From Fluviicola sp. (GTDB lineage: Bacteria > Bacteroidota > Bacteroidia > Flavobacteriales_D > Crocinitomicaceae): a stretch of DNA of 36,974 bases. The notes below the pieces were generated by a model. It was not told the DNA's origin. It ran no database searches and saw only the letters and a list, made by a program, of their open reading frames with translations. How positions within the stretch are numbered: position 1 is the first letter of the stretch; each line of letters opens with the position of its first letter. Shown in pieces: positions 1-9,056 of this stretch. Position numbers and translations under genes: made by a program. The DNA is taken from the NCBI GenBank assembly GCA_002734065.2, contig NVXU02000001.1, forward strand, positions 1 through 36,974, in the 5' to 3' direction.

Positions 1-699
1 GTAAATAATGTTCGGCATGATAGAAGTACCATTGTTGTATTGAGATTTTTGTCCTAATTTAATTTCAGAACCCATGTGGGCAGTAAAACGCATTGGCAAT
101 TTAGATTCTCCAACAATCATTGACTCATTGGGTCTATTCAAATGATGAACTGCTCCTCCAAAGAAAAAACTCTTAGTATATCCCACAAAACCTGCAGAAG
201 CATCGAAGAAATAACGACTTCCACCTCGCGGTACATCTCCTGTTTGGTAGATAAAACCTTTTCGTGGGTCTATCATGTCTCCAAAAGTTAACTTATCCCA
301 ATCCAGAAACTTGTTAAACATGGATGCTCTTGCTCCAAAATTCATAGTAAATTTCCTATTTACTTTCAAATGATAAGCATAAACAAGACCAATCATTGTT
401 GTTGCAATGGTTCCTTGACCTTGTCTGTCGTGCATTCCGATAACGGCGATTCCTCCATTGATGTTCTTGAAGTATTGATCATAAGATGCAGAGTAGGTTA
501 CATAATTACCAGACAAACTTGGCCATTGATTTCTGTAGTTGAGCGAAAATCGAGGACAACCGTCAGAACCTGCGAAGGCAGGGTTGAGGTATATTGGGTT
601 CGCATAGAACTGTGTGAACTGAGGATCTTGAGCATTTGCTTCATTTGGAAGCAAGGCTAAAAAACTTATCACTATCAGTATGCGCTTAAATTCTTTCAT
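1..699 (-). CDS. PorP/SprF-like type IX secretion membrane protein (3' part outside window)
   Basis: The reading frame is open from an ATG at 699 down to base 1, giving 233 residues without a stop, so the C-terminus lies outside the window. The N-terminus is a signal peptide (MKEFKRILIVISFLALLPNEANA) ending in AQ. It is followed by DPQFTQFYANPIYLNPAFAG, the hallmark start of the PorP/SprF family, and then by repeated aromatic beta-strand-like stretches. Family members are outer-membrane barrels; in gliding flavobacteria SprF helps secrete the SprB adhesin, and PorP is needed for type IX secretion. Many paralogues exist in each genome, so this copy need not be the core PorP. It is divergent from porU, and a promoter-like pair sits upstream. 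The family call is firm; the exact paralogue is not. Confidence 0.85.
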   Translation of the reverse strand, partial: MKEFKRILIVISFLALLPNEANAQDPQFTQFYANPIYLNPAFAGSDGCPRFSLNYRNQWPSLSGNYVTYSASYDQYFKNINGGIAVIGMHDRQGQGTIATTMIGLVYAYHLKVNRKFTMNFGARASMFNKFLDWDKLTFGDMIDPRKGFIYQTGDVPRGGSRYFFDASAGFVGYTKSFFFGGAVHHLNRPNESMIVGESKLPMRFTAHMGSEIKLGQKSQYNNGTSIMPNIIY

Positions 700-761
700 T
701 CAACAAGGGTTAAATTCATTCTTTTCAAGTAATCATTAACGAGATTCTTGTAAGAAGGTTA

Positions 762-791
762 CAAATATTGCAATTTGTGTATAATAATCAA
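762..791 (-). promoter_or_regulatory. Promoter-like -33/-7 pair for the PorP/SprF-like gene
   Basis: On the minus strand a TTG (791-789) is followed after 19 bases by AATATTTG (769-762), one base off the Bacteroidota -7 consensus TAnnTTTG. This would leave a leader of about 55 nt before the ATG at 699. The -7 box lies inside an imperfect palindrome (CAAATATTGCAATTTG, 762-777) midway between two divergent secretion genes. The promoter is inferred from consensus only. Confidence 0.45.
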
Positions 792-846
792 AGATTTGTT
801 ACGTTTTTTATTTGTATTAATTTACTTTTATTTTTTAAATTGCCTT

Positions 847-3800
847 ATGAAAAAGCATCCTGTTCTGAATAAATCACTTGTAAAAGTATTCTCTCTGCTC
901 ATTATTTTTAGTTCGAATATTGTTCTATCTCAATCAGAGCATGTGATTAACTTAAAGTGGGGGAAAGAAAAAACCTTAACTCAAGGCGACAACTCAATCG
1001 TTGTACCAAACCTGCTAGGACAACACATGGACGGAAATATTCCAAACTACTTTTGGAGGAAAAGATTGGCTGACAACACAAATTACAGCATTAATTTAGA
1101 ATTAACGTCAACTTCTCCAGCAACTTCAAAAGAAATTAATTATTTAAAATCCCAATTTATTGAAGTAAATCAGTTGAAATATGACTTAAAAGTTGCAAAA
1201 TCTAATACGGAAAGAAACGCATCACTTAATTTGTTTCCTTTCATTAAAGAAAATGGTCAAATAAAACGAATCAATTCCGTAAAAATAAGTATTGGACAGG
1301 GGGTTGCAGAACAAGTCATTATACAAAAGGATTTTGTGACCAATTCTGTTTTACAAGCAGGTTCTGGGACATGGTATAAAATATCAGTAAAAGAAGATGG
1401 AGTGCATAAAATTGACAAAGCCTTTTTAGAAGCTTGCGGTATTGACTTATCAGTTGTCAGTCCTCAAGATATTCATATTTTCGGCAACGGAGACGGCCGA
1501 TTGCCAGAATTGAATTCTGTACCCAGAACAGATGACTTGGCTGAGAATGCTATCCAAATTATCGGAGAATCTGATGGCTCTTTTGATGATGGAGACTACA
1601 TTCTATTTTACGGCTGGGGACCACATCGATGGTACACAACAATTTCTTCACGGTTTAATCAAGATAGGAACCCATATTCTGATGTGTCTGTTTATTTTAT
1701 CAATGTAAATTCTGCATTACCACCAAAAAGAATACAAACAATGGCGAATTCTCCATCGGTAGTTACAAATTCTGTGAATACTTACTCTTATTATGATGTG
1801 CATGAACTTGACGCGAAATCATTGGTGAAAGGTGGACAAAGATGGTATGGGGAGATATTTGACACTCAATTGCAACGTTCTTTCGCCTTTAATGTTCCCG
1901 ATATAGATAATTCTGCCCCGGCAAACTTTGAGGTTTCCATCGCAAGTAATCCTGCTTTTACATCTGGAACAGCTTTGAATTATTCAGTGAATACTGTGAA
2001 TTACGTATCAGATTTACTTCCCGCAGCTGGACTAGGAGACTTTGGAAGAAGAGTTACTTTTTTCGATGTAAATATTCCTTCTGCTTCAATGTCTTTACTT
2101 ATTTCAATAACGCGAAATTCTCCGGATGTTTTAACTTATTTGGATAGAATTCAATTGAATGCTAGACGAAACCTTAACATGTTAGGTGCGCAGTTTTTAT
2201 TTTCAGACCTTAATTCAGTTTCTGTTGGGAATGTTTCTCAGTTTTCTATTTCTAACTTTCCTACAGGAGGGTTTGTTTGGGATGTGACAGATAGACAAAA
2301 TCCATTTCAATTATTAGGTTCAATCGTTGGTTCTAATTATGATTTCATTCAAGAAACAGATACTTTGAGGGCGTTTGCCGTATCTGATGCCAACACTTTT
2401 CTAGAGCCAGTTAGAATAGGTTCTGTTGCCAATCAAAATTTACACGGTTTATCACAAGTAGATTTTCTAATTGTTACCAATAAGGCATTTATTGCGCAAG
2501 CCGAACGTTTAGCGAATCTGCATAGATCAGAAGGTCAGACCGGACATGTTGTGACACAAGAACAGGTTTTCAATGAATTTAGCTCTGGCGCGAAAGATGC
2601 CACAGCAATAAGAATGTTTGCGAAAATGTTTTACGACAGAGGAGTACTGGTTCCTTCGTCACGACCAAAAAGCATTTTATTGTTTGGAGATGGTACTTAT
2701 GACCCGAAAAACAGAGTGGCAAACAATAATAATTTTATAATGACCTATCAAGTATTGAATTCTGAGAACAAGATAGCTGCTTTGGTGACGGATGATTACT
2801 ATGGTCTTTTGGATGATTCTGAGTCTATATCTTCTACCGATGATTTAGACATTAATGTTGGAAGAATGCTGGTTTCGGACAACGAAATGGCCGTACAGCA
2901 GGTAAATAAAATAGAACATTACATGAAAAATGGCTCGAGTCTGTATAATTCTGCTGGTGCAGCAAATTGTAATTCTGGTCAATCGTCCACTTCTACTTTT
3001 GGTGACTGGAGAACGAAATATGTTCAAATTGCTGATGATGAAGAAGGAGGATACTTTATCATTCAGGACGTTGAACCTCAATTTGACACTGTTCAATTAA
3101 ATCATCCTTCAATGAATGTTGAGAAATTGTATTTAGATGCTTACCCTCAGATAACGACTGCTGGTGGAGAGAGATACCCTGATGTTAATGCAGCCATTGA
3201 TAAGAACATATCAGAAGGTTGCTTGGTGATTAATTACGTTGGGCATGGTGGTGAAGTGGGAGTTGCAGAAGAAAGAGTAATTACGGTTCCAATGATTCAA
3301 GCTTGGGACAATATCAATAGATTAGCATTAATCGTAACGGCAACTTGCGAGTTTACGAAATATGATGATACAGAGAGGGTCTCAGCAGGAGAATGGGCAG
3401 CAATAAATCCCAACGGAGCAGCGATTGCCTTGATGACTACAACTCGTTCTGTATTCTTTGGGGTGAATACAAATACTGGACGAGCGTTTTATTCCAACGT
3501 TTTTAAAAGAGAAGCAAATGGCGAACCAAGAACTTTTGGAGAGATTATTCGTCAAACGAAGAACGCAACAGGAGGTAGTAATAACAAGCGAAGTTTCACA
3601 TTAATTGGTGATCCAGCATTAAAAATTGCTTTGCCGAGAATGAATGTTATTACCGATAGCATTAACGGGTTAGCTCCTTCTATACAGATAGATACGCTCA
3701 AAGCGTTAAGCAAAGTAACCATAAAAGGGCATATTGAAGATTTTAGTGCGAATGTTCTATCAGGATTCAATGGTTTTGTTTATCCTACCATTTATGATAA

Positions 3801-4722
3801 GCTAAAAGAACAAAAAACCTTGGGAAATAATGCAGCAGCTTCTCCAATTCGCTCTTTTTATACGCAAACAAATAAACTTTACCGAGGGAAAGCTACAGTG
3901 ACGAATGGTTATTTTGAGTTTACTTTCGTTGTGCCGAAAGACATAAACTATTCTATTGGTTTTGGTAAATTGAGCTACTACGCAGAGAATGGCGTAACTG
4001 ATGCGTTGGGAAATGACAAGAGAGTCTACATTGGAGGAATTGACCCAAACGGAATCAACGACACGCAAGGTCCTGACATCGAAATGACATTGAACGATGA
4101 TAATTTTGTGAATGGTGGAATAACTGACCAAAATCCACTATTGATCGCTAAATTATTTGATGAGAATGGTATTAATACTGTTGGAAACGGGGTGGGACAT
4201 GATTTAATTGCTGTTTTAGATGGAGAAACGGGTAACCCTTTCGTTTTGAACGATTATTACATCGCAAATACAGATTCTTACCAATCTGGAGAAGTAAGAT
4301 TTGATTTTTCTGATTTAGAGCCAGGAACTCATACACTTTCTTTGAAAGTTTGGGATGTCAACAACAATTCTTCAGAAAGAGCCATTGACTTTGTAGTGAC
4401 GGAGAATGAAGAAATGAAATTGGCTCACGTGTTGAATTACCCAAACCCTTTTACAACATCGACGGACTTTTATTTTGAACACAATCAAGTTTGCACGCAA
4501 CTTGAAGCGCAAGTTCAAATAATGACTGTTTCTGGAAGGTTAGTCAAAACGATTAATCAATACGTTAATTCTGAAGGATTTCGTTCTGCAGCAATTAATT
4601 GGAATGGATTGGACGATTTTGGAGACCAATTGGCAAAAGGGGTCTATGTTTACCGCTTAAAAGTAACTTCTCCGGAAGGGAAAACAGCAGAAAAATTAGA
4701 AAAATTAGTGATTTTAAAATAA
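847..4722 (+). CDS. porU: PorU, type IX secretion sortase (peptidase C25 family)
   Basis: The product is 1,291 aa. PorU is the cell-surface cysteine protease that removes the C-terminal signal of type IX cargo and links the cargo to the surface. I chose the ATG at 847 because it opens a normal signal peptide (MKKHPVLNKS, then a hydrophobic run to VLSQ); the frame stays open upstream to 775 but adds only an unlikely 24-residue lead. The C25 catalytic pair is visible: His800 in NYVGHGGEVG and Cys834 in VTATCEFTKYDD, 34 residues apart as in gingipains. The C-terminus (YPNPFTTST onward) is an Ig-like, FlgD/sorting-type domain, also present in known PorU proteins. porV follows after 61 bases, the usual neighbour in this phylum. 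The call is strong. Confidence 0.93.
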   Translation: MKKHPVLNKSLVKVFSLLIIFSSNIVLSQSEHVINLKWGKEKTLTQGDNSIVVPNLLGQHMDGNIPNYFWRKRLADNTNYSINLELTSTSPATSKEINYLKSQFIEVNQLKYDLKVAKSNTERNASLNLFPFIKENGQIKRINSVKISIGQGVAEQVIIQKDFVTNSVLQAGSGTWYKISVKEDGVHKIDKAFLEACGIDLSVVSPQDIHIFGNGDGRLPELNSVPRTDDLAENAIQIIGESDGSFDDGDYILFYGWGPHRWYTTISSRFNQDRNPYSDVSVYFINVNSALPPKRIQTMANSPSVVTNSVNTYSYYDVHELDAKSLVKGGQRWYGEIFDTQLQRSFAFNVPDIDNSAPANFEVSIASNPAFTSGTALNYSVNTVNYVSDLLPAAGLGDFGRRVTFFDVNIPSASMSLLISITRNSPDVLTYLDRIQLNARRNLNMLGAQFLFSDLNSVSVGNVSQFSISNFPTGGFVWDVTDRQNPFQLLGSIVGSNYDFIQETDTLRAFAVSDANTFLEPVRIGSVANQNLHGLSQVDFLIVTNKAFIAQAERLANLHRSEGQTGHVVTQEQVFNEFSSGAKDATAIRMFAKMFYDRGVLVPSSRPKSILLFGDGTYDPKNRVANNNNFIMTYQVLNSENKIAALVTDDYYGLLDDSESISSTDDLDINVGRMLVSDNEMAVQQVNKIEHYMKNGSSLYNSAGAANCNSGQSSTSTFGDWRTKYVQIADDEEGGYFIIQDVEPQFDTVQLNHPSMNVEKLYLDAYPQITTAGGERYPDVNAAIDKNISEGCLVINYVGHGGEVGVAEERVITVPMIQAWDNINRLALIVTATCEFTKYDDTERVSAGEWAAINPNGAAIALMTTTRSVFFGVNTNTGRAFYSNVFKREANGEPRTFGEIIRQTKNATGGSNNKRSFTLIGDPALKIALPRMNVITDSINGLAPSIQIDTLKALSKVTIKGHIEDFSANVLSGFNGFVYPTIYDKLKEQKTLGNNAAASPIRSFYTQTNKLYRGKATVTNGYFEFTFVVPKDINYSIGFGKLSYYAENGVTDALGNDKRVYIGGIDPNGINDTQGPDIEMTLNDDNFVNGGITDQNPLLIAKLFDENGINTVGNGVGHDLIAVLDGETGNPFVLNDYYIANTDSYQSGEVRFDFSDLEPGTHTLSLKVWDVNNNSSERAIDFVVTENEEMKLAHVLNYPNPFTTSTDFYFEHNQVCTQLEAQVQIMTVSGRLVKTINQYVNSEGFRSAAINWNGLDDFGDQLAKGVYVYRLKVTSPEGKTAEKLEKLVILK

Positions 4723-4749
4723 CAATACAATAAAAGGACTTCTATTGCG

Positions 4750-4757
4750 TATATTTG
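4750..4757 (+). promoter_or_regulatory. -7 box (TATATTTG) upstream of porV
   Basis: This is an exact TAnnTTTG match 27 bases before the porV ATG. No TTG lies at the right distance upstream, so it is only half a promoter. It could give porV some expression independent of porU. Confidence 0.35.
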
Positions 4758-4783
4758 CAAGTCTTAATTTAAGAAAAGAAAAA

Positions 4784-6064
4784 ATGAATAAATTATTTTT
4801 GAGTGTTTCACTATTATTCTCATCAGCTGTTGCATTAGCGCAGCCAACTGGTGGCGGAAGTGGTGTGACACAGGAGGATCTTCAATTGAATACAATAACA
4901 ACTGCCCTGCCTTTCATGTCTATCACACCTGATTCACGAGCAGGAGGGATGGGAGATGCAGGAACAGCATTGAGTCCCAATTCAACTTCAATTTATTGGA
5001 ATACGGCAGTTTTAAATTTCTCAGAAGAGAGGTCAGAAGTAAGTGTTTCATACACGCCATGGCTAAGACAATTAACAAATGATATTCATTTATCGTATGT
5101 TTCGGCGTATGGTAGAATTGGTGACAGGCATTCTGTAGCCGGGGCCTTACGCTATTTTAGTTTAGGTAGTATTACTTTTACAGACATCAATGGAGATGTT
5201 TTAAGAGAAGATAAACCAAGTGAGTTTGAACTTACAGGAGGTTATGCATTTAAGACCTCTGACAGAACTAGTGTTGGGATCAATGGTAAGTTTGCTTATT
5301 CTAACTTAACCGGTGGTCTTATCGTAGGTGGAATTCAAACAGAACCAGGAATTGCAGGTGCAGCAGACATTTCTTTTGCCTTTTTTAACGATGAAGCAAA
5401 AATTGGAGGCATCAGAGGGACTTATATCTTTGGAGCAACAATTAACAACATTGGAAATAAAGTAAAATACAACACGGTTGGCGCAAATGCTCCTGGTGAT
5501 TTTCTGCCAATGAATTTAAAAATTGGAAACTCATTCAATGCGAAATTGGATAAATTCAATAGCTTGACACTTTCTATAGACTTGCAAAAATTATTAGTTC
5601 CTACTCCTCCTGTTTATGATGGGCTTACGGGTGAACTTGCTTCTGGGATGAATAACAACATCGGTGTTATCTCAGGAATGCTTCAGTCTTTTTATGATGC
5701 GCCAGGTCGTGTTGTTGAAGATGCAAACGGCGACTTTGTGAAGAATTCGGATGGTTCTTACCAAGTAGTAAAAGGTTCGAAATTCAAGGAAGAAATGTCT
5801 GAAATTAACATTGCTACAGGTCTTGAATATTGGTACAACAATATTCTCGCTGTAAGAGCTGGGTTCTTTTACGAGAGTAAAAACAAAGGCGCGAGACAGT
5901 ATTTTAATGCAGGTGTAGGTTTCAAATACAATAAATTTGGAATTGATATTTCTTACCTAATTGCATTGCAAAGAACAAATCCTTTGGCGAATACATTGAG
6001 ATTCTCATTGCGTTACTCTTTTGGAGGTGATAGTGCAACTTCAACGAGTAGTACGCCACAATAA
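4784..6064 (+). CDS. porV: PorV (LptO), type IX secretion outer-membrane shuttle
   Basis: The product is 426 aa. PorV is an outer-membrane beta-barrel of the FadL superfamily that collects cargo from the translocon and delivers it to PorU. The ATG at 4784 opens a clean signal peptide (MNKLFLSVSLLFSSAVALA, cleaved before QP). A TTG 39 bases upstream is in frame but would bury the signal in a charged extension. The conserved family block ITPDSRAGGMGDAGTAL followed by SIYWN is near residues 45-70, with alternating strand pattern to the end (LRYSFGG). It lies just behind porU, and its stop codon touches the ispF start, so ispF is probably co-transcribed. The call is strong from both sequence and neighbour. 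Confidence 0.92.
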   Translation: MNKLFLSVSLLFSSAVALAQPTGGGSGVTQEDLQLNTITTALPFMSITPDSRAGGMGDAGTALSPNSTSIYWNTAVLNFSEERSEVSVSYTPWLRQLTNDIHLSYVSAYGRIGDRHSVAGALRYFSLGSITFTDINGDVLREDKPSEFELTGGYAFKTSDRTSVGINGKFAYSNLTGGLIVGGIQTEPGIAGAADISFAFFNDEAKIGGIRGTYIFGATINNIGNKVKYNTVGANAPGDFLPMNLKIGNSFNAKLDKFNSLTLSIDLQKLLVPTPPVYDGLTGELASGMNNNIGVISGMLQSFYDAPGRVVEDANGDFVKNSDGSYQVVKGSKFKEEMSEINIATGLEYWYNNILAVRAGFFYESKNKGARQYFNAGVGFKYNKFGIDISYLIALQRTNPLANTLRFSLRYSFGGDSATSTSSTPQ

Positions 6065-6544
6065 ATGAAACTCCGAATAGGATACGGAATTGATTTGCAT
6101 CGCTTAGAAAAGGGACTTCCTTTATTTATTGGTGGCATTCAAATCGAATCTGAAATTGGTGCTGTTGGCCACTCTGATGCAGACGTCTTGTTACACGCAA
6201 TTTGTGATGCACTTTTGGGAGCAGCAAACCTTCGCGACATTGGTTATCATTTTTCAGACACAGATCCTAAATTTAAAGGGATAGACAGTAAAATTCTATT
6301 GACAGAGGTTGTTAAACTCATTCAAGAAAAAGGATATTCAGTCAATAACATTGATTCTACCGTTATTTTGGAATATCCTAAGTTAAATCCTCACATTCTG
6401 AAAATGCAAAAAGAAATCGCAACGATTCTGCAAGTGGAAGAAGACGCCGTTTCTATCAAAGCAACAACACACGAGAAAGTAGATTCTTTCGGTCGGTCAG
6501 AAGCGATAAAAGCTTACGCGACGTGTTTGTTAATTAACAAATAG
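6065..6544 (+). CDS. ispF: 2-C-methyl-D-erythritol 2,4-cyclodiphosphate synthase
   Basis: The product is 159 aa, the usual length. It converts CDP-methylerythritol 2-phosphate to the cyclic diphosphate in the MEP isoprenoid pathway and works as a trimer with a divalent metal. The metal ligands Asp10 and His12 (GYGIDLHRL) and His44 (SDADVLLHAICDALLGA) are all present, as is the C-terminal KATTHEKVDSFGR block with EA following. The ATG starts on the base after the porV stop, pointing to translational coupling. Nothing is odd about it apart from its place in a secretion cluster. Confidence 0.96.
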   Translation: MKLRIGYGIDLHRLEKGLPLFIGGIQIESEIGAVGHSDADVLLHAICDALLGAANLRDIGYHFSDTDPKFKGIDSKILLTEVVKLIQEKGYSVNNIDSTVILEYPKLNPHILKMQKEIATILQVEEDAVSIKATTHEKVDSFGRSEAIKAYATCLLINK

Positions 6545-6600
6545 TAATTATCAATGTGCAATTAGTAGTTGTTTAAGTTTATCTGAGCAAAATCCTCATT

Positions 6601-6628
6601 TCTTCATTTTTAATTCTTCATTTTTAAT
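6601..6628 (+). repeat. 14-bp direct repeat, two copies, upstream of bioB
   Basis: TCTTCATTTTTAAT occurs twice in a row (6601-6614, 6615-6628) in the 125-base ispF-bioB gap. It is AT-rich and of simple composition; I assign no function. Confidence 0.5.
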
Positions 6629-6669
6629 TTGATTCGTATCTTTACCACTGATTTAAAAAGCGAATTAAA

Positions 6670-7758
6670 ATGCAAAAATTCACACAGCAAGAATTATTAG
6701 ACATCTACAATCAACCTCTTTTAGAATTGGTTTTTCAGGCGGCGACTGTTCACAGAGAACATCACAACCCTAGAGAAGTTCAAATGTCTTCTTTATTGAG
6801 CATTAAAACAGGAGGTTGTTCTGAAGATTGCGGATATTGTCCTCAAGCCGCAAGATATCACACAGATGTTGAAGCACATAAATTAATGTCTGTAGAATCT
6901 GTTTTAGAACAAGCAAAGAATGCGAAAGCAAACGGATCTTCGAGGTTATGTATGGGAGCTGCTTGGCGAGAGGTAAGAGACAACAAAGATTTTGACAACG
7001 TAATCGAAATGGTGCAAGGAGTCAATGATTTAGACATGGAAGTGTGTTGCACGTTGGGAATGATGAACGAAGATCAAGCAAAACGCTTGAAAAATGCAGG
7101 ACTTTTTGCCTACAATCACAACTTGGATACATCTGCTGATTATTACGACGATGTTATTTCAACAAGAGAATACGAAGACAGATTAGACACTATTGAGAAT
7201 GCAAGAAAAGCAGGAATTTCTGTTTGTTCTGGAGGAATTATTGGAATGGGAGAAGCTATTGAAGACAGAATTGGTTTATTAATGAGCTACATGAAAATGG
7301 ATGTTCCACCAGAATCTATTCCGATCAATGCACTGGTTGCGGTAGAAGGAACACCAATGGAAGACCAAAAACCAATCGAGCAATGGGAAATGATTCGCAT
7401 GGTCGCAACAACCAGAATTGCTTTTCCAAAATCAGTGGTTCGCCTTTCTGCAGGAAGAACGAAAATGAACTTGGAAGGTCAAGCATTGTGCTTTATGGCG
7501 GGTGCAAGTTCAATTTTTGCGGGAGATAAGTTATTAACGACTCCAAATCCTGAATTCAATGAAGACAAAGAAATGTTTGAAATTTTAGGACTTATTCCTA
7601 AGGCGCCGTTCGCAGAAGGAGAGCAACCAGAGACAAAACCGGATGCAATTAACGAAGAGAAAAAACGAAAAGAAGCAATTAGAGAGGCTGAATTAGCGGA
7701 AGCTAAAAAGAATATTCCAGTAGATTTTCAACCAAGAAAAGTAACGAGCGTTGACTAA
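6670..7758 (+). CDS. bioB: Biotin synthase (radical SAM)
   Basis: The product is 362 aa. It inserts sulfur into dethiobiotin, the last step of biotin synthesis. The radical-SAM [4Fe-4S] ligands are Cys50, Cys54 and Cys57 (GGCSEDCGYCPQAARYH). The second cluster's ligands also appear: Cys94, Cys126 or Cys127 (EVCCTLG), Cys186 (VCSGGIIGMGE) and Arg263 (LSAGRTKM). The YNHNLDTS motif is at 148-155. The last 50 residues or so form a charged, Lys/Glu-rich tail beyond the TIM barrel, longer than in E. coli BioB. bioF begins on the base after its stop, so the two form an operon. No bioA, bioC or bioD is in the window. Confidence 0.96.
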   Translation: MQKFTQQELLDIYNQPLLELVFQAATVHREHHNPREVQMSSLLSIKTGGCSEDCGYCPQAARYHTDVEAHKLMSVESVLEQAKNAKANGSSRLCMGAAWREVRDNKDFDNVIEMVQGVNDLDMEVCCTLGMMNEDQAKRLKNAGLFAYNHNLDTSADYYDDVISTREYEDRLDTIENARKAGISVCSGGIIGMGEAIEDRIGLLMSYMKMDVPPESIPINALVAVEGTPMEDQKPIEQWEMIRMVATTRIAFPKSVVRLSAGRTKMNLEGQALCFMAGASSIFAGDKLLTTPNPEFNEDKEMFEILGLIPKAPFAEGEQPETKPDAINEEKKRKEAIREAELAEAKKNIPVDFQPRKVTSVD

Positions 7759-8835
7759 ATGGACCAACGATTATTAGATAAAATAGTACAACGAGAAAAA
7801 GAGGGAACATTGCGTTCCCTTTCTCATTTTGAAGGATTCACGGATTTTTTTTCTAATGATTATTTAGGCTTGGGTAAAGTTGAATTTAAGAATAATTTAT
7901 CGCACGCTTCCACAGGTTCTCGACTAATTTCTGGAACTTCTAAAATAGCATTGGAAGCAGAAAAAGAGTTAGCAGAATTCTTCAAATCTGAATCGGCATT
8001 GCTCTTTAATTCTGGCTACGATGCCAATCTCGGTTTTTTTAGCGCTGTTCCACAACGTGGCGATACAATCATTTATGACGAGTTAATTCACGCGAGCGTT
8101 CGTGATGGAATCCGTTTGAGTTTTGCCAATCATTTTTCCTTTTTGCACAACGATATTGAAGATCTAGCGAAGAAAATTTCTTCTGCCAAAGGAACGATTT
8201 ACGTTGCCATTGAAGCATTGTATTCAATGGATGGTGATTTGGCACCGTTGAGAGCAATTCAGCAAATTTGCGAAGAGAATAATGCTTATTTAATAGTCGA
8301 TGAGGCACATTCTGTAGGCATTTTTGGAGAAGATGGGAGAGGTTTCGTTTCAGCGTTGAATCTAGAGAATAAAACCTTTGCTCGCCTCGCAACCCTAGGT
8401 AAGGCATACGGTTCCCACGGTGCTGTGATTCTTGGTCCTGAGCAATTAACGCAGTTTTTGAGCAACTTTTCTCGTTCTTTTATTTACACAACTGCATTGC
8501 CAGATGCCACTGTTGCAAGAAATGTTGCCATGGTAAAAAAAGAGGATATCAATGCTCGAAGAAAGCAATTGCAAGAGAATTTAGCTTATTTCAGAGAGAA
8601 TTTCAAGCATACTGGACTCATTTCAGAAGTCAATTCTCCCATTCAAATTCTACAAATTGGAAGCATCACGGAAACGAACCGAATTGCACAGCTTTTACTA
8701 GAAAAAAGGATTGCCGTGAAGCCAATATTCTCTCCAACAGTTGCAAAAGGTAAAGAACGCCTGAGAATTTGCATCCATTCTTTTAATTCTAAGGGCGAGA
8801 TTAAGGAGTTGGTTAGATTGTTAGAGGGTAGATAA
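7759..8835 (+). CDS. bioF: 8-amino-7-oxononanoate synthase (BioF)
   Basis: The product is 358 aa, slightly short for the family. It is a PLP enzyme of the alpha-oxoamine synthase group that condenses pimeloyl-ACP or -CoA with alanine. Visible are FFSNDYLGLG (31-39), the TGSRLISGT substrate loop (52-60), the PLP-stacking His111, IVDEAHSVGIFG (Asp181, His184) and the Schiff-base Lys215 in LGKAYGSHGA. Direct abutment to bioB makes BioF far likelier than the related serine palmitoyl, 2-amino-3-ketobutyrate or ALA synthases. No terminator is clear after the stop; REP-like repeat debris follows. Confidence 0.92.
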   Translation: MDQRLLDKIVQREKEGTLRSLSHFEGFTDFFSNDYLGLGKVEFKNNLSHASTGSRLISGTSKIALEAEKELAEFFKSESALLFNSGYDANLGFFSAVPQRGDTIIYDELIHASVRDGIRLSFANHFSFLHNDIEDLAKKISSAKGTIYVAIEALYSMDGDLAPLRAIQQICEENNAYLIVDEAHSVGIFGEDGRGFVSALNLENKTFARLATLGKAYGSHGAVILGPEQLTQFLSNFSRSFIYTTALPDATVARNVAMVKKEDINARRKQLQENLAYFRENFKHTGLISEVNSPIQILQIGSITETNRIAQLLLEKRIAVKPIFSPTVAKGKERLRICIHSFNSKGEIKELVRLLEGR

Positions 8836-9056
8836 TTAGAAACGCTTTGCTTTTAGAAACGGTCGTTCATCTCGACTACCGCTCGATGACCACCTCCCTT
8901 TTAGATTGTTAGAAACGTTTCGCTGCGCTACACTTTTAGAAAATTAGACTCGCTCTACATTTTTACACTGAGCCTGACGAAGTGCTAACCATTATTTACG
9001 TATAAACACTCCTCACTCCACACTCCTCACTCCACACTCTAACAAGAACCTACTTC
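8836..9056. repeat. REP-like composite repeat, copy 1
   Basis: Gene-free stretch between convergent bioF and the oxoamine synthase gene. It holds short TTAGAAACG(C/T)TT repeats, the palindrome CACTGAGCCTGACGAAGTG (8966-8984), a CACTCCTCACTC-type tandem (about 9007-9040), and the core CTAACAAGAACCTACTTC (9039-9056). Read on the minus strand, the core's GAAGTAG supplies the TAG stop of the 9050-10324 gene and is followed by a small hairpin with a TGTT loop. The same modules recur at 13836, 16421, 18371 and 31569. Confidence 0.75.

Noticed and set aside
370-660. A 96-aa plus-strand frame
   Set aside because: It is antisense to the PorP/SprF-like gene, whose translation is clearly the conserved one.
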